NCBI RefSeq assembly: GCF_029767755.1
Contig: NZ_JARUQS010000002.1
Coordinates: 310,808 to 374,807, forward strand
Origin: Thiomicrorhabdus sp. zzn3
GTDB taxonomy: Bacteria; Pseudomonadota; Gammaproteobacteria; Thiomicrospirales; Thiomicrospiraceae
Length of the DNA: 64,000 bases
Direction: 5' to 3'
In this document: piece by piece, positions 48,186 through 57,427 of the stretch
Layout of the letters: each line of letters opens with the position of its first letter
How positions within the stretch are numbered: the stretch's first letter is position 1
The notes under the pieces: generated by a model
Told to the model about the DNA's origin: nothing
The model's input: only the letters and a program-made list of their open reading frames with translations
Database searches by the model: none
Made by a program: the position numbers and the translations under genes

Positions 48186-49103
48186 ATGGACGTTCAACCG
48201 GTTTCACACCATCACAATCATATTGGTGGTAATCACGATCATAATAAACGTAAGGTGATGATCGCCGCCATTATTACCGCCACCTATATGCTGGTCGAAA
48301 TCATCGGCGGTTTGTGGGTGAACTCGATTGCCCTGGTGGCGGACGGGGTACACATGTTGACCGATGCCTTAGCGCTGGCGGTGGCTTGGTGGGGGTTCCA
48401 TATCAGTCAAAAACCGGCGAATGAACGTATGACCTTTGGTTATCAGCGGGTGCAGATTCTCACCGCCTTTGTCAACGGCTTTACTTTGTTGTTGATTGTG
48501 GGCGGGATTGTGGTGATGGCGATTCACCGTTTTCTGGAGCCGCAAGAAATCATGGGCAAAGAGATGTTTATCATCGCCGTCATTGGGTTGTTGAACAATT
48601 TGGTGGTATTTTGGATTTTGCACTCTGGAGATCAGCACAATATGAACATGCGAGGTGCGACCTTGCATTTTCTGGGGGACACTTTGGGATCGGTGGCGGT
48701 TATTGCCGGTGCGATTCTGATCTATTACACCGATTGGACGCCGATTGATCCAATTCTTTCGCTGTTGATTTCGGTGATTATTGGGGTTGGTGCTTACCGC
48801 CTGGTGCGTGAATCCGGACATGTTTTGCTGGAAGGTGTGCCGGCCGGCTACGAGATCAAAGCCATTGCTGAGGATTTGGAACGCCATTTCGATTATCTGA
48901 CTGCGGTGCACCACATTCACCTGTGGGCCATTGCCGAAGACCAGGTGATGATGACCCTGCACGCCAAAACCGACCTACAGCATATCAATGATGAAGTAAT
49001 GGGCGAGATCAAGCGCTATCTGCTGGAAGCGCACAAAGTGCATCATGTCACGCTGCAATTGGAGAGCGGCTGGGAAAAAGTGTCATCAGCAGAAATAGCA
49101 TGA
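48186..49103 (+). CDS. cation diffusion facilitator, zinc-type exporter
   Basis: 305 residues with six membrane helices and a soluble C-terminal dimer domain. Histidine-rich start MDVQPVSHHHNHIGGNHDH. HxxxD metal sites occur in helix 2 (HMLTD) and helix 5 (HFLGD), the pattern of zinc-selective members (ZitB/CzcD group). The ATG at 48186 has AGGA 7 nt upstream and is chosen over an in-frame ATG at 48102. Zinc or related metal efflux from the cytoplasm by proton antiport. Confidence 0.9.
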   Translation: MDVQPVSHHHNHIGGNHDHNKRKVMIAAIITATYMLVEIIGGLWVNSIALVADGVHMLTDALALAVAWWGFHISQKPANERMTFGYQRVQILTAFVNGFTLLLIVGGIVVMAIHRFLEPQEIMGKEMFIIAVIGLLNNLVVFWILHSGDQHNMNMRGATLHFLGDTLGSVAVIAGAILIYYTDWTPIDPILSLLISVIIGVGAYRLVRESGHVLLEGVPAGYEIKAIAEDLERHFDYLTAVHHIHLWAIAEDQVMMTLHAKTDLQHINDEVMGEIKRYLLEAHKVHHVTLQLESGWEKVSSAEIA

Positions 49104-49106
49104 TTT

Positions 49107-49142
49107 ATGAACAGGCCTGTCGAATTTGGCAGGCCTGTTCAT
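49107..49142. repeat. Inverted pair of the CAGGCCTG element between the CDF and arfB genes
   Basis: ATGAACAGGCCTG and CAGGCCTGTTCAT form a 13-bp perfect stem around a 10-nt loop that itself reads TCGAATTTGG. It begins 4 nt after the transporter stop and ends 26 nt before the arfB start. Confidence 0.8.
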
Positions 49143-49167
49143 TTATGGCCGTTGCGGAGTAAACACC

Positions 49168-49587
49168 GTGTTAACCCTTTCAACCGGGCAGAAGATTGCA
49201 GAGTCGGAAATTTCCTGGCAGGCGATGCGGGCGCAAGGCGCGGGCGGGCAGAATGTCAATAAAGTCGCCACCGCCGTGCATTTGCGCTTTGATATTTTAC
49301 ATTCCTCTCTGCCGGATGACTTTAAACAACGTCTGCTGCGACTTTCCGACAAACGCATTACCAAAGACGGGGTGATTGTCATCAAGTCTCAATCTTACCG
49401 CACCCAGGATGCTAACCGCCAAGCCGCTTTACAGCGGCTTCAGGAGATTTTGGAAAGCGTCGCGAAACGCCCTAAAAAACGCATTGCCACCCGGCCTAGC
49501 CAAAGCGCCCGACGCAAACGGCTCGAGCATAAACGCCAGCGGAGCCAAGCCAAGCGCCTGAGAAAGCGGGTGGATTTAGACGGATAA
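49168..49587 (+). CDS. arfB: alternative ribosome-rescue factor ArfB
   Basis: Peptidyl-tRNA hydrolase that rescues ribosomes stalled on truncated mRNA. 139 residues. The catalytic MRAQGAGGQNVNK contains the GGQ motif, and the basic C-terminal tail (RRKRLEHKRQRSQAKRLRKR) that enters the mRNA channel is present. The GTG at 49168 aligns with the family start and has CGGAG 8 nt upstream. An in-frame TTG at 49126 would lie in the hairpin element. Confidence 0.93.
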   Translation: MLTLSTGQKIAESEISWQAMRAQGAGGQNVNKVATAVHLRFDILHSSLPDDFKQRLLRLSDKRITKDGVIVIKSQSYRTQDANRQAALQRLQEILESVAKRPKKRIATRPSQSARRKRLEHKRQRSQAKRLRKRVDLDG

Positions 49588-49655
49588 AACCACCTGTTTG
49601 GAATTCGCATTGAGTAGGAGAGGGGAGCAGGGCTTTCGAAAAAGCCGTTAAAAAA

Positions 49656-51995
49656 TTAAGCACTTTGAATTTGCTCAGCAAACCGTTTTCGCAACACCTT
49701 AGCAGCTTTGACCATATTGGCCAGTGCCGGTTCGGTCTCTTCCCAGTCGCGGGTTTTCAGACCGCAGTCTGGGTTGACCCACAGGCGTTCGACCGGAATC
49801 AGTTTGGCGGCTTTTTCAATTAACTCCACCATTTGCTCCACCGTTGGAATATTCGGCGAGTGGATGTCGTAGACGCCGGGTCCGATCTCATTCGGATAGT
49901 CGAAATCGACAAACGCATCCAATAGTTTCATCTGCGATTTGGAGGTTTCGATGGTAATGACATCGGCATCCATTTTCGCCACCGCTTCGATAATGTCGTT
50001 GAACTCGGAATAACACATGTGGGTATGAATCTGCGTGTCGTTGGCCACGCCGGAGGTGGTCATGCGAAAACTGTTGACCGCCCAGCGCAGATAGTCCGCC
50101 CAATCGGTTTTTTTCAACGGCAAGCCTTCACGTAAAGCCGCCTCGTCGATCTGGATCATGTGAATGCCGGCATTTTCCAAATCCAGCACTTCGTCACGCA
50201 AGGCCAGAGCAATCTGGTTACAGGTGGTTTCACGGGGCTGGTCATTGCGTACAAACGACCACTGCAGCATTGTCACCGCACCGGTGAGCATGCCTTTCAT
50301 GATTTTATCGGTTTGGCTTTGTGCGTATTGCGACCAGGCGACGGTCATGGCTTTTGGACGTGAGACATCGCCGAAAATAATCGGCGGTTTGACGCAGCGA
50401 GAACCGTAAGACTGCACCCAACCGAATTGGGTAAAGGCGTAACCGTCGAGCTGTTCACCGAAGTATTCCACCATATCGTTACGTTCCGGTTCGCCGTGAA
50501 CGAAGACATCAATGCCGATGCGTTGCTGGCGAGCGCAGACATCGCGGATTTCTGCCTGCATGGCTTCAATATATTGTGCTTCGCTCAGTTCGCCGTTTTT
50601 GAATTGGCGGCGCGCCTCACGGATTTCCTGGGTTTGCGGGAACGAACCGATGGTGGTGGTCGGGAACAGCGGTAAATTGAATTTGGCTTTTTGCTGTTGG
50701 CATCGCTCTTGATAGGGGGCGGCCCGGTTCAGTGCGATCTCATCCACTTTGGCCACGCGTGCCTGCACTTCGGCATTGTGAATCAGCTTGGAGTGTTTTT
50801 TATCGAGGATTGCCTGCGCATTAGACTGCAACGCTTGCTGATCGGCGTGGCCGTTGAGCGCGTCGTTCAGCAGTTTGATTTCCGCCAGTTTCTGTTTGGC
50901 GAAGGCCAGATAGTTTTTCAGCTCCGGATTCAACTTTTCTTCGGCTTCCAGGTTCACTGGAACATGCAGTAATGAGCAGCTGGGTGCCGTCCACAGACGG
51001 TTGCCGAATTTGGTTTTGGCATCGGTGAGCTTTTCAATGGCAGCGGTTAAGTCGGTTTTCCAGATATTGCGGCCGTCTACCAAGCCGATGGAGAGGACTT
51101 TGTGGGCCGGGTAGGTTTGGATCACGTCGTCCAGTTGTTTTGCTCCGCGCAAACCGTCGTAATGCAGGCCGGCGACAGGCAGGTTGTTCGTGAGTTCAAG
51201 ATTGTCTCCCAACGTTTCAAAATAGGTCGCTAACAGCAGGTTAACGTTTGCTTGGGACAATGCGTTATAAGCGGTTGTAAAGGCATTTTGCCACTCTTCG
51301 GTTAATTCCAGACCTAAAATCGGTTCATCGATTTGTACCCAGTTGATGCCTTGTTCTGACAGTTTTTGCAGGATTTGCGCATATACCTCAAGCAGCGCAG
51401 GTAAATGGCTTAACTTTGGAATGAGCGTCCCTTTGTTTTCAGCCAGATACAGATAAGTCACCGGTCCAATCAGAACCGGTTTGAAATCGATATGGCGTGC
51501 ATCCTGTTTGAGTGAGAGTGCTTCTTCCACTTCGTCAAACAGGCGGGTATCGGTTAGGGCAAATTCGGTATCCTCTTCCAGTTCCGGCACAATATAGTGG
51601 TAGTTGGTATCAAACCACTTTTTCATGGCCCCCGCGTAGTCCGCTTTTGACTCGCAATGGTGGTCGGCACAACAGTCGTGGTTGTCGTCGGAGGGTGCGC
51701 GTCCGCGCGCCATGCGGAAGGCGATTTCTACATCAAATTCATTTTGGCGGAAGCGCTTGGGAATGACGCCTAACAGCGTGCTCATATTCAATACTTGGTC
51801 GTAATAGGCAAAGTCGTTGACCGGAATCAATTCAATGCCGGCGGCAATTTGTGTTTGAAAGTTCTGATAGCGGATCTCTCTGGCTTGCGTTTCCAGTTCG
51901 TTCAACGATTTTTCACCTTTCCAGTAAGCTTCCAAAGTGAATTTCAGTTCGCGATGGTCACCGATGCGCGGGTAACCTAAATTGTGAATGGTCAT
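49656..51995 (-). CDS. metE: cobalamin-independent methionine synthase
   Basis: Transfers methyl from methyl-THF-Glu3 to homocysteine without B12. 779 residues. The zinc ligands lie in [10 protein letters not shown] (His, Cys), the central ETSKSQ region and [12 protein letters not shown] (Cys), and the substrate loop [13 protein letters not shown] is intact. An unusual Cys/His run ([15 protein letters not shown]) lies in the N-terminal half near residue 105. It is divergent from metR, as in many proteobacteria, and is presumably activated by it. Confidence 0.96.
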   Translation of the reverse strand: MTIHNLGYPRIGDHRELKFTLEAYWKGEKSLNELETQAREIRYQNFQTQIAAGIELIPVNDFAYYDQVLNMSTLLGVIPKRFRQNEFDVEIAFRMARGRAPSDDNHDCCADHHCESKADYAGAMKKWFDTNYHYIVPELEEDTEFALTDTRLFDEVEEALSLKQDARHIDFKPVLIGPVTYLYLAENKGTLIPKLSHLPALLEVYAQILQKLSEQGINWVQIDEPILGLELTEEWQNAFTTAYNALSQANVNLLLATYFETLGDNLELTNNLPVAGLHYDGLRGAKQLDDVIQTYPAHKVLSIGLVDGRNIWKTDLTAAIEKLTDAKTKFGNRLWTAPSCSLLHVPVNLEAEEKLNPELKNYLAFAKQKLAEIKLLNDALNGHADQQALQSNAQAILDKKHSKLIHNAEVQARVAKVDEIALNRAAPYQERCQQQKAKFNLPLFPTTTIGSFPQTQEIREARRQFKNGELSEAQYIEAMQAEIRDVCARQQRIGIDVFVHGEPERNDMVEYFGEQLDGYAFTQFGWVQSYGSRCVKPPIIFGDVSRPKAMTVAWSQYAQSQTDKIMKGMLTGAVTMLQWSFVRNDQPRETTCNQIALALRDEVLDLENAGIHMIQIDEAALREGLPLKKTDWADYLRWAVNSFRMTTSGVANDTQIHTHMCYSEFNDIIEAVAKMDADVITIETSKSQMKLLDAFVDFDYPNEIGPGVYDIHSPNIPTVEQMVELIEKAAKLIPVERLWVNPDCGLKTRDWEETEPALANMVKAAKVLRKRFAEQIQSA

Positions 51996-52177
51996 ATCGT
52001 TCTGTTTCCTTTGATGGTGTTATTTCCGGGAAATGGAGGTCATATAGCCAGGCTAAAAACAAAGCGGCTTTGTTTTCCTAGCCCTCTTATGTGGTGAAAA
52101 CTATGGTAGGATGACTTTTATATGAAAACAAACGAATTAAATTTGAATTAACTTGAATAAAATTAATAGTTAGAAGA
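51996..52177. promoter_or_regulatory. Divergent metE-metR control region
   Basis: 182 AT-rich bp between divergent starts, the normal location for MetR operators. TGAA/TTGAA half-sites occur around 52120-52160, but I see no perfect TGAANNNNNTTCA box. Confidence 0.5.
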
Positions 52178-53098
52178 ATGCTGGAAATCAAACACCTTAA
52201 AACCTTGCAGGCTTTGGCGGTTCACGGCAATTTGGTGAAAACCGCCGATGCCTTGTTTATGACGCAATCGGCGTTGTCGCATCAGATCAAGCAACTGGAA
52301 CAGAGCTATGAATTGACGCTGTTTGAGCGCAAAAGCAATCCGCTGGTGTTTACGCCGGGGGGCAAAGTGCTGTTGAACCTGGCGGACGAGATTTTGCCCA
52401 AGCTTCAGCAGACCGAACGCACCCTGAAACAACTCGCCAGCGGCGAGCAGGGGCGTTTATGGATTGGGGTGGAGTGCCACACCTGTTTTGAGTGGTTGTT
52501 GCCACTGTTGCGGCAGTTCCAAAACCAGTGGCCGAATATTGATGTGGATTTGATCAGCAGTCTGAGCAAGAGCGCTTTACACGGCTTGGAGCAAGAACAG
52601 TTGGATCTGGTGATTACGTCCGACCCGCTACAGCAGTCGGAGTTGGAGTTTCATCCGTTGTTCAGTTATGAAATTCAGTTAGTGCTGCCGCCCAATCATC
52701 CTGGGCGGAGTGTGGCGCAGGGCGGTGAAAGTCAGCAGGCCTGGTGGTCGCCTGAAGATTTGCAGGACGAAACCTTGATTGTCTATCCGGTGGCCGAGGA
52801 GAAGCTGGATGTGTTTCGCCAGTTTCTCAATCCGGCGCAGGTGCGCCCGGCCTTGCGGCAGACGGAAATGACGTTGATGATGCTGCACTGGGTGGAGAGC
52901 GGGCGGGGCGTGTGTGCCCTGCCTAAATGGCTGTTGGACAGTCTGACCGAGTTTGCCCATCTGCCGCGTGTGCGTCTGGGGCCGAACGGGATCTGGTCAA
53001 CGTTGTATGCGGCGACGCGCCGAGGCACGTCGCAGATGCCGTATGTGCAGGATTTTATTGAGCGCATTCAGCAGCGAATGACCAAGAGCGTTGAATAA
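52178..53098 (+). CDS. metR: LysR-family regulator MetR
   Basis: 306 residues: N-terminal winged helix-turn-helix (LEIKHLKTLQALAVHGNLVKTADALFMTQSALSHQIKQLE) and a LysR effector domain beginning LWIGVECHTCFEWLLP, very like E. coli MetR, which uses homocysteine as co-effector. It is divergent from metE, its expected target. One CAGGCCTG octamer is inside the gene, and a degenerate copy pair follows the stop. Confidence 0.93.
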   Translation: MLEIKHLKTLQALAVHGNLVKTADALFMTQSALSHQIKQLEQSYELTLFERKSNPLVFTPGGKVLLNLADEILPKLQQTERTLKQLASGEQGRLWIGVECHTCFEWLLPLLRQFQNQWPNIDVDLISSLSKSALHGLEQEQLDLVITSDPLQQSELEFHPLFSYEIQLVLPPNHPGRSVAQGGESQQAWWSPEDLQDETLIVYPVAEEKLDVFRQFLNPAQVRPALRQTEMTLMMLHWVESGRGVCALPKWLLDSLTEFAHLPRVRLGPNGIWSTLYAATRRGTSQMPYVQDFIERIQQRMTKSVE

Positions 53099-53104
53099 CG
53101 CGGA

Positions 53105-53136
53105 ACCAAGCCTGTTGAATTTGACCAGGCCTGGTC
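53105..53136. repeat. CAGGCCTG element and degenerate copy after metR
   Basis: ACCAAGCCTGTTGAATTTG (one base off the octamer, with a full flank) runs into GACCAGGCCTGGTC, a 14-bp perfect palindrome. It lies between the convergent metR and zinc-peptidase genes. Confidence 0.7.
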
Positions 53137-53171
53137 GGTTTTGTGGGTTTTGATCGGCTAAGGTAAACGGT

Positions 53172-53858
53172 TTAACGTTTTAAGGCTTTGAGCCATTTCC
53201 ACAAATTGAACAGGCTGGCGAGCGAGGCGGCGACATAGGTCATGGCGCAGGCAAAGAGAATTTTGCGCGCGTGCTTGAGATCACTGCGATTGAGGTAGTC
53301 GCCCTCTTCGAGCAGTGGCAAAGCGCGTTTAAAGCTGGCATCGAATTCCACTGGCAGGGTGTTGAGGTGAATCAGTACCGGAACGCCCATGGCGATAAAA
53401 CCCGCAGCAAAGGTCATTAATCCAACGATGGGGGTGTGCGTCAGCGGAATCAGAATCGGGGTGGCCATCAGTGCGATCCCGGCGAATTTTTGCATGATGG
53501 CCGCGCGTTCCACCAATAGGGTTCTCTGTTTTAATGGCGCATAGCCGCTGCGATCCTGCAGGGCGTGACCGATTTCGTGGGCGACGGTGGTTATCGCGGT
53601 GAGGCTGTTGGAGTGAGCGTTGGCGGTGGAAATGCGCACCACCTTATCGACTGGATCGTAATGGTCACCTTCCGGGGTCTCCTCCACTTTGACCTGATCC
53701 AGTTGGTATTTGTTGATCAGGTGTTCGGCAAACTGCAGACCACTGCCGGGAATATCCGGATGCGGTTTGCGATGCTTGTTGAGAATGTATTTGGTCCACA
53801 AACTCGGTGCCGTGGTGACAATGAATAACAGAATCAGGCCGACAATGACTAAGCCCAT
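53172..53858 (-). CDS. YugP-type neutral zinc metallopeptidase
   Basis: 228 residues. An N-terminal membrane segment, then HEIGHALQ (HExxH zinc site) near residue 90. Two or three further hydrophobic helices follow (GIALMATPILIPL, GLMTFAAGFIAMGVPVLIH) and a PVEFDASFKRA third-ligand region. This matches the YugP/DUF integral membrane peptidase family. The substrate is unknown. AAGGACACCT precedes the ATG. Confidence 0.85.
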   Translation of the reverse strand: MGLVIVGLILLFIVTTAPSLWTKYILNKHRKPHPDIPGSGLQFAEHLINKYQLDQVKVEETPEGDHYDPVDKVVRISTANAHSNSLTAITTVAHEIGHALQDRSGYAPLKQRTLLVERAAIMQKFAGIALMATPILIPLTHTPIVGLMTFAAGFIAMGVPVLIHLNTLPVEFDASFKRALPLLEEGDYLNRSDLKHARKILFACAMTYVAASLASLFNLWKWLKALKR

Positions 53859-53912
53859 AGGTGTCCTTTGTATGATGTATTAGCGTGGCTCGATAGAAAT
53901 ACGGCCTTTATT

Positions 53913-55817
53913 TTAACGTATAGTCGAGTTCGGTTGAGAGCGCTCTGAGTCCGGTCTACACCAGGGCAGCATCAGGTAGCTGGCGTAATCGAGAAATGAG
54001 TGAGTCTGCAGATCTTGGTTCGTAAATTTTAACAGCTCAGCTTTTGGCTGAACCGAACAGTCGATCAAGGCACCGGCACTGGGTAGAGCGCTATCCGGCA
54101 GTAGGAATTTATGATCCTGTCCGGGCAGTTGAAAGCTGCCGCTCTGCTGCCAGCCAGAAACCGAGTGGAAGCGCTTCTGTGCGTCAGCGGTCAGCATTGC
54201 GATTGTGTTCGTGTATTCGGAGGTCTGTGTGAGGCGGTTGAGTGCTTGGAGTCCTTGCACGACATAAGCGAAATCCTCCAAGCCCGCCTGTCCAATCGCG
54301 TGTTTGTCAGACGTTACGGCACGCGGCGGAGCAGGTTGCTGCAGCCAGAAGACGAGCTGCTCTGCCAAGGCGTTTGCCTGCTGCAGATAGTGCGCCTGCT
54401 GTGTGATCCGATAGGCTTCGGCCAGAGCACTGAGAATCAGTCCGTTCCAGCCGAGCAGCGCTTTATCGTCGGCGGGAATGGCCTTGGGGGGATGCTGCAG
54501 TGCCCGGCGTATCTGTGGCCACAAGCGATTGGTTGGACGGGGGTGCCAGCCCAGTTCATAGGGCGCAGGGTGATCGAGATGCCAGGCCTCTTTCACCAGG
54601 TCGAAAGCGGTGGGAGATAAGCGTTGTTGCAGTTGTTGTGCATTAAACAGGTAACTGCCGCCTTCCCGTCCTTCGAAATCCAAAGCCGATTGACTGCCTT
54701 TGTAGAGACCTGTTTTCTGGTCAAAGAGGTGGTTATGCAGATAGTCCAAGGTTTGCAGTGCGGTGTCGAGATAGTCTCGGTGCTGCCACTTCTCATAGGC
54801 GAGCAAATAGAGTCTTGCCAGCAGAGCGTTGTCGTAGGCCATTTTTTCAAAATGCGGCGTTTGCCATTCCGGATCAACGGTGTAGCGATAAAAGCCGCCA
54901 TGAATGTGATCAAATAGGTGCTGAGATTGCATCTGATCGAGCGTGAGTTTTAACCAGGCCTGTTCAGTTTCGGAAAGCGCAGATTGCTGGATCAGAGCTA
55001 GGAGCAATGCGCTTTCAGGGAATTTCTGCGTTCCTTTCAGTCCGCCGCTGAATTCATCCATGCTATGTTGCAGCGTCTTGTGAAACTGGGTTTGGAATTC
55101 TGGCCAGCTGATGGCGTATAGTCCTTGCTGTCCAGCCTGTTCAGCGGCCTGTCTGGCCAGCTGACCGATCTCTTGCGACTGCGCTTTCCAAACGTTCGCC
55201 AAACGTTGCAAAGTGAGCATAAAGTCGTTCTTGGACAGATAACCGAAAGCGGCAAACGGATAGCCATCCGCAGTCAGGATAACGTGTTGCGGCCAGCCAG
55301 CACGTCCGGTGAGCTGACGGGCGAATTCAATCAGGTAGTGGTCGAGCTCAGAATGCAGCTCGCGATCCAGCTTGACGGAAACCAGAAAACGGTTCATAAG
55401 GTCGGCAATCTGTTGATCCTGATAATTTTCCTGCTGCATGACATGGCACCAATGGCAAGCGAAATAGCCGCTGGAAATCAGAATAGGGCGTTTTAGTTGC
55501 TGCGCCTTGGTTAGAATTGATTCGGACCAAGTTTGCCAGTGCACCGGGTCCTTGGCATGCATCGCCAAGTAAGGACTCGGATGATGTGCTAATTGGTTAT
55601 TTAAAGTGCGGGGTTGGAAATCAGCCGGTGCGCTCTGTTGAGCGGCTTGGCTGTTGGCTGCAGCGAATAGGCTGACAGTCAGGAAAAAGAGGGTAAAAAT
55701 GGGCAGGCCTGCCCATTTTTCTGTGGGTACTGCAAATGGATGGAGATTACTTTGATTCTGAATTGCGTCTGTCTGTTTCGTTTGCAGACGCGTTTTCAGA
55801 GACGTCAGCAGACTCAT
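53913..55817 (-). CDS. YyaL-like thioredoxin-domain protein, probably exported
   Basis: About 634 residues. The N-terminal region after a hydrophobic segment (LPIFTLFFLTVSLFAAANSQA) is a DUF255 thioredoxin-like domain: HPSPYLAMHAKDPVHW and GYFACHWCHVM with a CHWC pair. The remainder is an alpha/alpha barrel related to N-acylglucosamine epimerases (FDHIHGGFYRYTVDPEW, FEKMAYDNALLARLY). Most relatives lack a signal, so the membrane-directed N-terminus is unusual. The start overlaps the tatC 3' end by about 71 nt; no start codon follows the tatC stop in frame. It holds a 26-bp palindrome and one other octamer. Confidence 0.8.
   Translation of the reverse strand: MSLLTSLKTRLQTKQTDAIQNQSNLHPFAVPTEKWAGLPIFTLFFLTVSLFAAANSQAAQQSAPADFQPRTLNNQLAHHPSPYLAMHAKDPVHWQTWSESILTKAQQLKRPILISSGYFACHWCHVMQQENYQDQQIADLMNRFLVSVKLDRELHSELDHYLIEFARQLTGRAGWPQHVILTADGYPFAAFGYLSKNDFMLTLQRLANVWKAQSQEIGQLARQAAEQAGQQGLYAISWPEFQTQFHKTLQHSMDEFSGGLKGTQKFPESALLLALIQQSALSETEQAWLKLTLDQMQSQHLFDHIHGGFYRYTVDPEWQTPHFEKMAYDNALLARLYLLAYEKWQHRDYLDTALQTLDYLHNHLFDQKTGLYKGSQSALDFEGREGGSYLFNAQQLQQRLSPTAFDLVKEAWHLDHPAPYELGWHPRPTNRLWPQIRRALQHPPKAIPADDKALLGWNGLILSALAEAYRITQQAHYLQQANALAEQLVFWLQQPAPPRAVTSDKHAIGQAGLEDFAYVVQGLQALNRLTQTSEYTNTIAMLTADAQKRFHSVSGWQQSGSFQLPGQDHKFLLPDSALPSAGALIDCSVQPKAELLKFTNQDLQTHSFLDYASYLMLPWCRPDSERSQPNSTIR
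55695..55720. repeat. 26-bp perfect palindrome at the tatC-yyaL junction
   Basis: Centred on CAGGCCTG, 13-bp arms (AAAAATGGGCAGG and its complement) with A5 and T5 ends, beginning 27 nt after the tatC stop inside yyaL. In RNA it would make a GC-rich hairpin with a U tail, like an intrinsic terminator. Confidence 0.75.
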
Positions 55818-56868
55818 CCGTGGTTTTGTCAGACGGCGTGGTGGAATTCGGCTTGCCATCTTTGGATTCAGTGCTGTTTTTAGCGTGAGCGGGTTTGTCA
55901 TTGTCTGCTTTCTCCGCTTGTTGGCGCTGGTTGTACTCACGTTCCAGCTGGGCCATCTCTGAATCAATTCTATCGAATTCCGAATCCCAGTCCAAATCGT
56001 CGTCTACCTGATCGGCATAACGGTCATCAAACTCCTGCTCGGGATCAGTGGTAGCGCTCTGTTTATTTGAAGTGGCAGAAGTCTGTTGTGACGATGAACT
56101 CTCTTCTTCGGACTCTTCGTCTTTAATTCCCTTGCGTTTAAGCACCGTTGCCCCAACCAGAACACCCAGCTCGTAAAGCAACCACATCGGGATCGCCAGC
56201 AGGGTTTGTGAGATGATATCCGGCGGTGTCAGCAGCATGCCGATGACAAAAGCGCCTACCACCACGTAAGGGCGCGCATGAGCCAGTTTTTTAGGTGACG
56301 CCATGCCGGTTAGGATCAACAGGACCGTAACGATCGGCACTTCGAATGCCATACCGAACGCAAAGAACATCTTAATGACGAAGTCCAGGTACAGGGAGAT
56401 GTCCGTGGCGATGGTGACGCCTTCCGGTGCGGTAGTGGAAAGAAAACCGAATACCAGTGGAAACACCACATAATAGGCAAATGCGCCACCTGCATAAAAT
56501 AGGAACGAGCTGAAAAACAGAATCGGTGCAATCAACTGGCGTTCGTGGGTGTATAGCGCCGGGGCGATAAATCGCCACAATTGATAGAGCAGAACCGGCA
56601 TCGCCAGATAGATGGCCAGCACCAGACTCAATTTGAATGGTGTCAGGAACGGCGAAGCCACTCCGGTGGCAATCATACTGGTGTCTTGGGGCAGAAAGCG
56701 CGTTAATGGCTCAGAAATATAGGTGTATATTTCATTCGCAAACGGGAACAGGATCAGGAAAAACAGCAAGATGGCCAATACACCACGGGTCAAGCTGGTT
56801 TTTAGGTCCAGCAGGTGTTGAACCAGCGTCATTTCCTGATCATGAGGAGGCATTGCGGATTGGCTCAT
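55747..56868 (-). CDS. tatC: Tat translocase receptor subunit TatC
   Basis: Core receptor for twin-arginine signals. 373 residues; the first ~245 are the six-helix TatC domain, with SLTRGVLAILLFF, FGMAFEVPIVTVLL and LTPPDIISQTLLAIPMWLLYELG. A further ~130 residues form an acidic, Ser/Gln/Asp-rich, low-complexity tail absent from E. coli TatC (258 residues). It overlaps tatB by 4 bp, and the exported yyaL gene begins within its 3' end. Confidence 0.95.
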   Translation of the reverse strand: MSQSAMPPHDQEMTLVQHLLDLKTSLTRGVLAILLFFLILFPFANEIYTYISEPLTRFLPQDTSMIATGVASPFLTPFKLSLVLAIYLAMPVLLYQLWRFIAPALYTHERQLIAPILFFSSFLFYAGGAFAYYVVFPLVFGFLSTTAPEGVTIATDISLYLDFVIKMFFAFGMAFEVPIVTVLLILTGMASPKKLAHARPYVVVGAFVIGMLLTPPDIISQTLLAIPMWLLYELGVLVGATVLKRKGIKDEESEEESSSSQQTSATSNKQSATTDPEQEFDDRYADQVDDDLDWDSEFDRIDSEMAQLEREYNQRQQAEKADNDKPAHAKNSTESKDGKPNSTTPSDKTTDESADVSENASANETDRRNSESK

Positions 56869-57380
56869 GAGCTTTTTGCTTCCGTTTGCGTGCGAGAAGT
56901 TTCGCTTGAGGTTTGCGCACTTTCTTTAGGTGCTGGGGCCTCTTCGCTGACTTCCTTGCTTTCATCCTGCTTAGTGGGTTGTGATGGGTTTGGCGCTTCC
57001 TGAGTTGGAAGAACCGGTTGAGCCGGTGCTTTGGAGTATTGGCTCGTCACCGGCTCATCCAAAGGTCGAGCCGCTCCGCCAAAGGATGGTCGGGTTAAGC
57101 TTTCCGGATCAATGTCTGCGGTGCTTTCGATAAAACTGTTGTTTAAGTCCTGTTCCAGCTGTTGCAGTTGTTTTTGCTCCTGCTGGAGATCCATCGACTC
57201 TTTGAGTTCACGTACGGTTTCTTGAAGCTGCCCTTCTTCTTTCACCGAATTGATGAAGCGTTTCGTTTTTCCGATGAACGAACCCAATTTGCGTGCCACT
57301 TCAGGCATGCGTTCAGGCCCGATCACCAATAAAGCGATGATCAGGACAACAAGCAGTTCTAGAAAGCCAATGTCGAACAT
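56865..57380 (-). CDS. tatB: Tat translocase subunit TatB
   Basis: 171 residues. An N-terminal membrane helix MFDIGFLELLVVLIIALLVIG with the TatB Glu8, then GPERMPEVARKLGSFIGKTKRF amphipathic helix. The variable, charged Pro/Gln-rich tail is long. The gene lies 47 bp after tatA and overlaps tatC by 4 bp (ATGA), the standard tatABC operon layout. Confidence 0.95.
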   Translation of the reverse strand: MFDIGFLELLVVLIIALLVIGPERMPEVARKLGSFIGKTKRFINSVKEEGQLQETVRELKESMDLQQEQKQLQQLEQDLNNSFIESTADIDPESLTRPSFGGAARPLDEPVTSQYSKAPAQPVLPTQEAPNPSQPTKQDESKEVSEEAPAPKESAQTSSETSRTQTEAKSS

Positions 57381-57427
57381 AAGAAGGTCAGCTTAGAATT
57401 CAGATGAGAATGAATCTGACAGAAAAG

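Noticed and set aside
49126-49167. Upstream TTG start for arfB
   Set aside because: It lies inside the hairpin element and has no ribosome site. The GTG at 49168 fits the family N-terminus.
49631-49646. Small hairpin GGCTTT-CGAA-AAAGCC between arfB and metE
   Set aside because: The stem is short and no T run follows on either strand, so it is not called a terminator.
52110-52165. MetR operator in the metE-metR gap
   Set aside because: Only half-sites are present. No full TGAANNNNNTTCA was found, so no operator is claimed beyond the region.
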